Below the pieces are notes generated by a model. The model saw only the letters and a list, made by a program, of their open reading frames with translations. It was not told the DNA's origin and made no database searches. 21,988 nt of DNA from contig CBDUYN010000171.1 in NCBI GenBank assembly GCA_965371445.1, forward strand, positions 1-21,988. Reading direction: 5' to 3'. This document shows positions 1 through 7,165 of this stretch, one piece after another (position 1 is the stretch's first letter; each line of letters starts with the position of its first letter). Origin of the DNA: DASWIG01 sp965371445 (GTDB lineage: Bacteria; Acidobacteriota; Thermoanaerobaculia; Multivoradales; J023). Position numbers and translations under genes: made by a program.

Positions 1-182
1 TCCTACACTCTGCCGGTTTTCACCGGCGCTCTCTGCTTGACCTTGCCACCCAGAGGCGGCGGAGATGCGCTCCGAGCACGGATCGCGTATGCTCTGTCCC
101 GCGTCGGGCTCGGCTCCCAGGTCCCGGCAAGGCGCGGCCCCGAGCGCCGCAGACGCCCGGGAGCAGGAGGACGAGAGAGAAG
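1..182. other. Non-coding left edge upstream of the symporter operon
   Basis: No convincing gene is visible here. A short dyad, GCCGG-N6-CCGGC, lies at 12-27. A TACACT hexamer at 4-9 resembles a -10 element, but its -35 would fall outside the window. TTGACC at 38-43 resembles a -35 but has no convincing -10 at the right distance. An AGGAGG ribosome binding site at 165-170, with GAGAGA between it and the ATG, serves the gene that starts at 183. The operon promoter is presumably in this stretch or just to the left of it. Confidence 0.4.
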
Positions 183-1979
183 ATGGTACTAGCAACCGCC
201 GACTGGGTCGTCATCGTCGGCTATCTCGCGATCATCCTCACGATCGGGCTCTGGGTGTCCCGGCGGGCGGGGAAGAGCTCCTCGGAGTTTTTCCTCTCGG
301 GTCGCCACATGCCCTGGTGGCTCCTGGGCTTCTCGATGGTCGCGACGACGTTCTCGACCGACACGCCGAACCTCGTCACCGACATCGTGCGCCAGAACGG
401 TGTGGCCGGCAACTGGGTCTGGTGGGCCTTTCTCCTGACCGGCATGCTGACCGTCTTCGTCTACGCGCGGCTCTGGCGCCGCTCGGAGGTGATGACCGAC
501 GTCGAGTTCTACGAGATCCGCTACAGCGGCCGCACGGCGGCGTTTCTGCGCGGTTTCCGGGCGCTCTACCTCGGCGTTTTCTTCAACGTCATGGTCATGG
601 CGACCGTGACGCTCGCGGCGATCAAGATCGGCGGCGTCATGTTCCAGTGGACGCCGTTCCAGACGACGCTCGTGGCGTTCGTCGTCACGGTGGTCTTCAG
701 CACCGCGGGGGGATTGACCGGCGTGCTCCTGACCGACGCGATCCTCTTCGTGGTGGCGATGGGCGGCTCGATCACCGCCGCCGTGGTGGCGGTTCGCCAC
801 CCGCAGGTCGGCGGGCTCGGCCGCCTCGTCGAGCATCCGGCGGTGGCCGGCAAGCTCGACTTCTGGCCGGCTTTTGACGATCCGTCTGTCTACGTGCCGC
901 TTCTCCTCGTCCCGCTCGCCGTCCAGTGGTGGGCCGCCTGGTATCCGGGCGCTGAGCCCGGCGGCGGCGGCTACCTGGCGCAACGGATGCTGGCGGCCAA
1001 GGACGAGCGCCACGCCACCGCCGCGACACTTTTCTTCAACGTCGCCCACTATGCGCTGCGCCCGTGGCCATGGATCCTGGTGGCGCTCGCCTCGCTCGTC
1101 GTCTTCCCCGACTTGGAGGCGCTCGGCGCCGCTTTTCCCCACGTCGATCCCCAGGTGCTGCGCGACGACCTGGCCTATCCGGCGATGCTGACGTTCCTGC
1201 CGCCGGGCCTTTTGGGCCTCGTCGTCGCCTCGCTCGCCGCCGCGTTCATGTCGACGATCTCAACCCATCTCAACTGGGGCTCCTCCTACGTGGTCAACGA
1301 CTTCTACAAGCGCTTCGTCAAGCCTGAGGCCGACGAGCGGGAGCTGGTGACGGTGGGACGCGTTTCGACGATCGTCCTGGCCGTCCTGGCGGCGCTCCTG
1401 GCCCTCCAGCTCCAGAACGCTCTCCAGGCCTTCCAGATCCTGCTTCAGATCGGCGCCGGTACGGGGCTGCTTTTTATCCTCCGGTGGTTCTGGTGGCGGA
1501 TCAACGCCTGGAGCGAGCTGACCGCGATGGCCGTCTCGTTCGCGGTGGCCTTCGTCTTTTTCCTCGTGCGGGGCGGGGCCGATCCCCTGGCCGATTGGCA
1601 GATGCTCCTGATCGGCGTCGCGATCACGACGGTCTCCTGGGTCCTGGTGACGTTTCTCACCTCACCGAGCGACGAGGAAACCCTACGCTCCTTTTACCGC
1701 CGTACCCGGCCGGGGGGCCCGGGTTGGCGCGTGGTGCGCGAGCGCGCCGCGGCGGACGGCGAGCCGCTCGACGGCGGCGGAGAGGGCTGGGCGGTGCCAC
1801 GCGGCGTCCTCTCCATGCTGACCGGATGTGTGGCGGTCTACAGCGCGCTCTTTGCCACCGGCTTCTGGATCTATTGGCGGGTCGTTCCGGCCCTCGTCCT
1901 CACCGTCGTCGCGGCGGTGACGACTTTCGCGCTGGTCAAGACGTGGAGCTCGGTCGCCGGCACGGCAAGCTCGTCCTGA
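183..1979 (+). CDS. Sodium:solute symporter family (SSS/SLC5-like) permease
   Basis: This is a 598-residue, very hydrophobic polytopic inner-membrane protein of the SSS family, which couples Na+ entry to uptake of a small organic solute. The family signature region G-G-L-T-G-V-L-L-T-D is at about residues 176-185. A second hallmark, A-A-F-M-S-T-I-S-T-H-L-N, is at about 353-364 in the helix that carries the second Na+ site in LeuT-fold transporters. FSTDTPN at 57-63 is in the discontinuous first helix region. A glycine-rich segment ending GGGGYLAQRML (about 260-270) matches a recurrent SSS subgroup. The length suits a 13-14 helix member. The ATG at 183 has AGGAGG 12 bases upstream, and the first helix starts directly after it. 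The kinase gene follows 35 bases later on the same strand. The substrate cannot be read from sequence; sugars, amino acids or other organic solutes all occur in the family. Confidence 0.92.
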   Translation: MVLATADWVVIVGYLAIILTIGLWVSRRAGKSSSEFFLSGRHMPWWLLGFSMVATTFSTDTPNLVTDIVRQNGVAGNWVWWAFLLTGMLTVFVYARLWRRSEVMTDVEFYEIRYSGRTAAFLRGFRALYLGVFFNVMVMATVTLAAIKIGGVMFQWTPFQTTLVAFVVTVVFSTAGGLTGVLLTDAILFVVAMGGSITAAVVAVRHPQVGGLGRLVEHPAVAGKLDFWPAFDDPSVYVPLLLVPLAVQWWAAWYPGAEPGGGGYLAQRMLAAKDERHATAATLFFNVAHYALRPWPWILVALASLVVFPDLEALGAAFPHVDPQVLRDDLAYPAMLTFLPPGLLGLVVASLAAAFMSTISTHLNWGSSYVVNDFYKRFVKPEADERELVTVGRVSTIVLAVLAALLALQLQNALQAFQILLQIGAGTGLLFILRWFWWRINAWSELTAMAVSFAVAFVFFLVRGGADPLADWQMLLIGVAITTVSWVLVTFLTSPSDEETLRSFYRRTRPGGPGWRVVRERAAADGEPLDGGGEGWAVPRGVLSMLTGCVAVYSALFATGFWIYWRVVPALVLTVVAAVTTFALVKTWSSVAGTASSS

Positions 1980-2014
1980 CCCGGCGGCCCAGTTTCGGAT
2001 ATCCTGGTCTCCGG

Positions 2015-4726
2015 ATGATCGGACTCGTAGTCTCACATTACCGGATCCAGGAGCGGCTCGCCGGCGGCTCCATGGGGGAGGTCTACAAGGCGGAGGACCT
2101 CGGGCTCCAGCGTACGGTGGCCTTGAAGTTCCTTTCGCCCGAGCTGACCCGGGACCCCAAGGCGCGCAAGCGCTTCACCCGCGAGGCGCGGGCGGCTTCG
2201 GCGCTCGACCACCCCAACATCTGTACCGTCCACGAGATCGACGTCACCGCCGACGGCCAGACCTTCATCGCCATGGCCTTCTACGAAGGCGACACCCTGA
2301 AGCAGCGGATCCGCCAGGGCCCGGTGCCGGTCAAGGAGCTTCTCGAAGTCGTCAGCCAGGTGGCCTCGGGGCTCGGCAAGGCCCACGAGTGCGGCATCGT
2401 CCACCGCGACGTGAAGCCGGCGAACGTCCTCATTACCGAGGGCGGCCTCGTCAAGCTCCTCGACTTCGGGCTCGCCAAGCAGATCACCACACACAGCGAC
2501 TACCTGACGCAGAGCGGCTTCGCCTTGGGGACGCCGACCTACATGTCGCCGGAGCAGGCTCTCGGCGAGACGGTCGACAACCGCAGCGACCAGTGGTCGC
2601 TGGCGACGATCGTCTACGAGGCGCTGGCCGGCAAGGCTCCGTTCCGAGGGCCGAGCAAGATGGCGGTCCTTTTCGCGATCATCAACCGCGCCCCGGAGCC
2701 CTTGACGTCGGAACGTCCGGACTTGCCGCCGGAGATCGACGAGGTGCTCTCGCGGGCGCTTTCCAAGAACCCCGACCATCGCTATGAGACGATCGAGGAG
2801 ATGACCGCGGCATTGAAGTCGGCCCTCGAGGAGGTGGAAGGCGAGACGGCGCTGCCGCAGGTCGAGGATCCTCAGTCGCTCGACTCGCGCTCCGCCGACC
2901 AGGGGACGACGAGGCTGACCGCCACCTTGCGGCTTCCCGTCGGCCGTCGCCGACGAGTCGTCGCCGCGAGTCTCGTCGTCCTGGCGGCTCTGGTCGCGGT
3001 GGTGGCCTTCTTCGCCCTTCGCAGCCCTCTGCCGCTGCGTGTTCGAACCGCGAAGCCGCTCACCCGGGCCACGGGGATGGAGCAGTACCCGAGCTTCTCG
3101 CCCCAGGGGGACGCGATCGCCTACGTGTCGGAGGAACGCGGCGGCAAGGACGTCTGGGTGCGTTACCTCGACGGCGACCGCGGCTTTCCCATGACCGACG
3201 CGGCGGACCACGACGTCTACCCGGTCTTCTCGCCCGACGGCGAGTGGCTAGCCTTCGCCTCGGATCGCGACGGCGGGGGGATTTTCGTGATGCCGGCCGA
3301 CGGCACCCTTTCGACGGACGCCGAGGCGCGGCTTCTTTTGACCTTTCCTTTCGACGCGTCGGAGGGATCGGTATTCTGGATCCCCACCCTCGCCTGGTCC
3401 CCCGACAGCCGTCGCCTGGCCGTCTGCGGCACGTTTCGCGCGCCGGGCCTCTTTACCGTGGAGCTGGCCGGCGGGGAGCCTCAGGCCGCGCCTCTGCCCC
3501 CGGAGCTCGCCACAAGGCCCCTCGCTCAGCCGTCGTTCTCGCCCGACGGCCGGCTTCTGGCTCTCACCGAGCTCACCGGGACGGGGATCTCGGTGTCTAG
3601 GCTGTGGCTCCTTTCCATCGACGGCAACAAGGCGACGGTGGTCACCGACGGCCGGAGCTTCGACCACCAGCCGGTCTTCTCGCCCGACGGCCGGCACCTG
3701 CTCTTCCTCTCCGACCGCGAAGGGATCGCCGATGTCTGGTCGGTGCGTCTCGACTTCCTGGGCCGGCCTACGGGCGAGCCCGAGCGGGTGACGGTGGGCA
3801 TCGGGATCGACTCGTACGCGGTTTCCTCCGACGGGACCCGGCTCGTCTACTCGAAAGCCGATTCGCGCGCCAACATCTACTCCCTTTCCCTCGCCGAGGC
3901 CGATGCCGTCACGTTCGGCGAGGTACAGGCCCTGACCTCGGAGAATCACCAGATCGAGCACATCGACGTCTCCCCTGACGGCGAATGGATCGCCTTCGAC
4001 TCCAACCGCGCCGGCAACATGGACGTCTGGATCCTACGCCTCGACGGCAGCGGCCTGCGGCAGCTGACCACCGATCCGGCCCACGACTGGCGTCCGTCGT
4101 TCTCGCCCGACGGAACGCTCATCGTCTTTTACTCGATGCGCAGCGGCAACCGCGACCTCTTCCTGATGGCGCTCGAGGGCGAGCGCTCGGCGAGCGTCGT
4201 TCAGCTGACCGAGGACCCGGCGATGGACTGGATGCCGAGCTTCTCGCCCGATGGTACCGAAATCGTCTTCGGCTCCACCCGCTCCGGCACCCAGGACATC
4301 TGGATCCTGCCCGCGGTTGGCGGCGAGCCCCGCCAGCTCACCTCGGGTGGGGAGGACGACCGCTTCCCCGCCCTCTCTCCCGACGGCCGCTACCTCGCCT
4401 TCGAGCGCAGCCGGGACGCACGCTCCGAAATCTTCCTCCTGGACCTTGACGGCGGCGAGCCGGTCCGGCTGACTGACCAGAGCTGGGCGGGTGTCGCGCC
4501 CTTCGGCTGGTCCGAGGACTCCGCAACGATCTATGCCCACGCGCAGGGTCCGACCGAAAGGCCGGAGCTGGTCGCGGTCTCCGCCGCCGACGGCACGGTG
4601 CGTCCTCTCACTGCGTTTCGCGGCCCCGTCCAGGCCTTCCAATCCCTCGCCGTCGCCGGCTCGACCCTTTATTTCCCGGTCCTCGAGAGTCAGGGGGACC
4701 TTTGGCTCGCGGAGCTCGGCGAGTGA
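2015..4726 (+). CDS. Membrane Ser/Thr protein kinase (PknB type) with C-terminal TolB/PD40 beta-propeller
   Basis: This is a 903-residue transmembrane kinase. The N-terminal Hanks-type domain (about residues 8-270) has all the key catalytic residues: glycine loop AGGSMGEVY (16-24), ATP-anchoring K38 in VALK, helix-C E57, HRD at 130-132 with N137, DFG at 150-152, and activation-segment GTPTYMSPEQ (172-181). The first glycine-loop Gly is Ala16, a mild deviation. An acidic linker is followed by one membrane helix (about 315-335) after an RRRR stop. The remaining 560 or so residues hold about ten PD40/TolB-type blades with recurring F-S-P-D-G cores, presumably an extracytoplasmic or periplasmic sensor propeller. 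The reading frame is open further upstream into the symporter gene. ATG 2015 is chosen because the kinase fold starts immediately after it and the upstream part is an out-of-frame shadow. The gene ends in a GTGA overlap with the MFS gene. The stimulus and target are unknown. Confidence 0.93.
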   Translation: MIGLVVSHYRIQERLAGGSMGEVYKAEDLGLQRTVALKFLSPELTRDPKARKRFTREARAASALDHPNICTVHEIDVTADGQTFIAMAFYEGDTLKQRIRQGPVPVKELLEVVSQVASGLGKAHECGIVHRDVKPANVLITEGGLVKLLDFGLAKQITTHSDYLTQSGFALGTPTYMSPEQALGETVDNRSDQWSLATIVYEALAGKAPFRGPSKMAVLFAIINRAPEPLTSERPDLPPEIDEVLSRALSKNPDHRYETIEEMTAALKSALEEVEGETALPQVEDPQSLDSRSADQGTTRLTATLRLPVGRRRRVVAASLVVLAALVAVVAFFALRSPLPLRVRTAKPLTRATGMEQYPSFSPQGDAIAYVSEERGGKDVWVRYLDGDRGFPMTDAADHDVYPVFSPDGEWLAFASDRDGGGIFVMPADGTLSTDAEARLLLTFPFDASEGSVFWIPTLAWSPDSRRLAVCGTFRAPGLFTVELAGGEPQAAPLPPELATRPLAQPSFSPDGRLLALTELTGTGISVSRLWLLSIDGNKATVVTDGRSFDHQPVFSPDGRHLLFLSDREGIADVWSVRLDFLGRPTGEPERVTVGIGIDSYAVSSDGTRLVYSKADSRANIYSLSLAEADAVTFGEVQALTSENHQIEHIDVSPDGEWIAFDSNRAGNMDVWILRLDGSGLRQLTTDPAHDWRPSFSPDGTLIVFYSMRSGNRDLFLMALEGERSASVVQLTEDPAMDWMPSFSPDGTEIVFGSTRSGTQDIWILPAVGGEPRQLTSGGEDDRFPALSPDGRYLAFERSRDARSEIFLLDLDGGEPVRLTDQSWAGVAPFGWSEDSATIYAHAQGPTERPELVAVSAADGTVRPLTAFRGPVQAFQSLAVAGSTLYFPVLESQGDLWLAELGE

Positions 4727-5937
4727 TCGAGCCCCGCGGCCGGACGCTGCAGGGTGAGGACGAGACAGGGGTCCGGCCACCCGGGGTCCGGCCCCCGGGG
4801 CGGGCGGCGCTCGGAGTCGTTTATTTCACGGTCTTCCTCGACCTCCTGGGCTTCGGCATCATCCTGCCCTTCCTGCCCTATTATGCCCTGGAGATGGGAG
4901 CGACGGGGGTCCATCTCGGGATCATCCTGACTTCCTACTCGTTGGCCCAACTCGTCGGCGCCGCGTTCCTGGGACGGCTTTCCGACCGCTTCGGCCGGCG
5001 TCCGATCCTGCTGGGGAGCCTCGCCGGCTCGACGGCTGCCATGATGGTGTCCGGCCTGGCCGGAAGCATCCTCGTACTCTCGCTGGCGCGCGCTCTGGCA
5101 GGGCTTTTCGGTGGCTCGATCTCGACCGCCCAGGCCTACATCGCCGACGTCACCCGTCCCGCCGAACGGGCTCGCTACATGGGGATGCTCGGCGCCGCGA
5201 TCGGCAGCGGCTTCGTCGTCGGGCCGGCGCTCGGTGTCGCTCTGAACGAGCTGGGCCTGGGATTTGCCGGAGCGGCCTTCACCGCCGCGGGGCTGATGGC
5301 CGCGAACCTCCTCCTGGCCGTCTGGAAGCTTCCCGAGTCGAGGCAAGAGCGGACCGCGACGGTCCTCGCCCCCCTCGCTTGGCTGCGGGGCCTCGCTCGT
5401 CCCGGCCTCTGGCAGCCCCTCGGGGCGACGTTTGCGACCACGTTTGCCTTCGTCGTCATGGAGACGATCTTTGCCTTCCTGGGCAAGGAGCGCTTCGCGA
5501 TGGCGGAGCGTAGCTTTGGCCTCGTCCTGGTCTTCGTCGGGGTGGTGATGATCGTCGTCCAGGGGGGGCTCGTAGGCCGTCTGAGCGAGCGCTTCGGGGT
5601 CCGCTGGCTCGCCGTCGCCGGGGGGGTGGGGATGGGGCTGTCGCTGGCTGCGATTCCGTTTTGCCCGAGCCTGTTTTGGGCGGTCGCGGCTCTTGGCGCC
5701 CTGGCTGCCGCGCAAGGACTCTCGACGCCGTCGCTCGCGACGTTGATCTCGCGCCGGAGCGGCCAGGACGAGCAAGGCTCGGTCCTCGGGGCCGGCCAAT
5801 CCCTCGCCGCCGCCGCCCGCGCCGTGGGACCGCTCGTCGCCGGCGTCGCCTACGACTTCCAGGCGCCGGCGCCCTTTCTCCTGGGGGGCCTACTGGCCGC
5901 CGTGGCGGGGATTTTGCTCGTCACCGTCAAGACGTAG
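4723..5937 (+). CDS. MFS transporter, TetA-like multidrug/drug exporter family
   Basis: This is a 404-residue major facilitator protein, probably a proton-coupled exporter in the inner membrane. The first helix reads FLDLLGFGIILPFLP (about residues 38-52), typical of the TetA/Bmr-like DHA1 group. Motif A, GRLSDRFGRRP, is at about 84-94 between helices 2 and 3. The segment STAQAYIADVTRPAERARYMG (about 134-154, abridged) matches the conserved helix-4/loop region of this group. GTG 4723 is preferred: it overlaps the kinase stop as GTGA, and GGAG lies eight bases upstream. An in-frame TTG at 4702 would add seven residues inside the kinase gene. Translation is thus probably coupled to the kinase. 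The hydrophilic N-terminus has a short GVRPPGVRPPG duplication. The substrate is not predictable. It is the last gene of the operon, followed by a strong terminator. Confidence 0.88.
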   Translation: MIEPRGRTLQGEDETGVRPPGVRPPGRAALGVVYFTVFLDLLGFGIILPFLPYYALEMGATGVHLGIILTSYSLAQLVGAAFLGRLSDRFGRRPILLGSLAGSTAAMMVSGLAGSILVLSLARALAGLFGGSISTAQAYIADVTRPAERARYMGMLGAAIGSGFVVGPALGVALNELGLGFAGAAFTAAGLMAANLLLAVWKLPESRQERTATVLAPLAWLRGLARPGLWQPLGATFATTFAFVVMETIFAFLGKERFAMAERSFGLVLVFVGVVMIVVQGGLVGRLSERFGVRWLAVAGGVGMGLSLAAIPFCPSLFWAVAALGALAAAQGLSTPSLATLISRRSGQDEQGSVLGAGQSLAAAARAVGPLVAGVAYDFQAPAPFLLGGLLAAVAGILLVTVKT

Positions 5938-6014
5938 AAAAAAAGTCGGTAAAACCCTGCAACACCTTTGCCTTGGCGGCGTATAAGGAATTGAAAGCTC
6001 GTTCCTCTTGTCCC

Positions 6015-6044
6015 AAACCCCCTTCTCTCTCAGGGGGTTTTTTT
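6015..6044 (+). terminator. Rho-independent terminator of the symporter-kinase-MFS operon
   Basis: The perfect nine-base stem AAACCCCCT (6015-6023) / AGGGGGTTT (6032-6040) has an eight-base pyrimidine loop and is followed by an uninterrupted T run to 6044. It lies 77 bases after the MFS stop codon, and its T tract abuts the stop codon of the convergent radical SAM gene. On the minus strand the stem is followed by TTTGGG, so it may act weakly in that direction as well. Confidence 0.9.
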
Positions 6045-7144
6045 CATGCACGCTCGACGGCACTACGGCCGAAGAGGCGCTCGATCGGCCGGTAGAGGGC
6101 GTCGCGGCGTTCGCTGCAGGTGGCGCAGGTGCCCACCGGACACCCACTGGCGAGCCCCGCGCGGATTCGGCGGAGGCCCGCGCTCGCCGTAAAGGCCGCC
6201 ACACCGTCCTGGGGATAGAAGCCGAGGGGCTCTTCGGTCCAGAAGATGCAGGGATAGACGGCACCGTTCGGACGCACCACCCAGGTCTCGCCCGGATAGG
6301 CACAGCCACAGCGGCGCTCGCGCCACAGATGGCGCCAATGCTCCAGGCGCTCGAGGCCTGCGCGGATGCGGAAGGCCCGGCGGCCGAGGCGTCCCCAGAG
6401 GCTTCGGGGCCGGTCGGCTTCGGTCTCGAACTCGGGGTAGGAAGCTAGCCGGATCCCCCGGCCGACCGCCGCCCGGGCGGTCGCCGCGAGGATCTTGCGC
6501 AGCTTGGCCGGATCCTCGTCCGAGAGCAGCTCCGGCGTCACGTCGACGCCTTCGGTCGGTGCCACGAAACGCACGTCGAGCTCGCTCGCCCCGTGCTCGG
6601 CCGCGAAGGCGGGCAGGCCCTCCAGGTCGCCGAAGTTCGACTTCATCCAGGTGAAGATGATGCGCAGCTTCGTCCGCTTCCTCTTGCGGACGTCGCGAAA
6701 AAGCTCCAGCCGGCTGATCAGCCGCTCCCATTTGCCGCCGATGCGGATTCTTTCGTAGGTCTCCCGGCTGACGCCGTCGATCGACGCCGCGACCGTGGCG
6801 ACGCCGGCGCCGACGATCGCCTCGGCGGTCTTTTCGGTGAGCGCCAGGAGGTTGGTCGGGAACCACAGGTCCGGGACCCGGTGGCGTCCGGCGATCTCGA
6901 CGACGTCGCGGAACCGCGAATGGACGAGCGGCTCGGCGGCGCAGGCGAGTGAGGCCCGGCGGGCTCCGGGGAAAAGGTCCGCGGCAAGGCGCTCGAAGAC
7001 CTCCACCGGCATGTTGCCGTTCTCGGAGAGCGAGACGTCGTAGGGCGCGAAGCGCAGCCGGTCGGTGCCCGAGAAGTAGCACATGACGCACTTCAGGTTG
7101 CAGCGCTCGGTGATGTCCATGATGACCGTGCGGTTTCTCTTCAT
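6044..7144 (-). CDS. Radical SAM protein with SPASM-like C-terminal cysteines
   Basis: This is a 366-residue radical SAM enzyme. The [4Fe-4S]/SAM motif C15-x3-C19-x2-C22 follows directly after ITER, as in the MoaA/PqqE/anSME branch, and the barrel continues to about residue 230. A C-terminal cysteine set (C279, C281, C299, then C335, C340 and C343 in GCPVGTCATC) looks like a SPASM or twitch domain binding auxiliary Fe-S clusters. GAVYPC (295-300) is the typical SPASM segment. The ATG at 7144 has GAGG five bases upstream. It starts 21 bases after the stop of the sulfatase-like gene on the same strand, so the two are very probably co-transcribed. SPASM proteins often modify peptides or proteins, including sulfatase activation by anSME. 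Here the partner lacks the Cys/Ser that anSME modifies, so the substrate is open. Family-level call is firm; reaction unknown. Confidence 0.88.
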   Translation of the reverse strand: MKRNRTVIMDITERCNLKCVMCYFSGTDRLRFAPYDVSLSENGNMPVEVFERLAADLFPGARRASLACAAEPLVHSRFRDVVEIAGRHRVPDLWFPTNLLALTEKTAEAIVGAGVATVAASIDGVSRETYERIRIGGKWERLISRLELFRDVRKRKRTKLRIIFTWMKSNFGDLEGLPAFAAEHGASELDVRFVAPTEGVDVTPELLSDEDPAKLRKILAATARAAVGRGIRLASYPEFETEADRPRSLWGRLGRRAFRIRAGLERLEHWRHLWRERRCGCAYPGETWVVRPNGAVYPCIFWTEEPLGFYPQDGVAAFTASAGLRRIRAGLASGCPVGTCATCSERRDALYRPIERLFGRSAVERA

Positions 7145-7165
7145 GGCGTCCTCACGATGGCCGTT

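Noticed and set aside
1484..2014. In-frame upstream extension of the kinase into the symporter gene
   Set aside because: The extra residues are an out-of-frame reading of the symporter; the kinase fold starts right at ATG 2015.
2033..3211. Minus-strand open frame opposite the kinase domain
   Set aside because: It is antisense to intact kinase motifs and has a biased composition typical of GC-rich shadows.
4690..5799. Minus-strand open frame opposite the MFS transporter
   Set aside because: The product is hydrophilic and low complexity; the + strand frame encodes a proper transporter.
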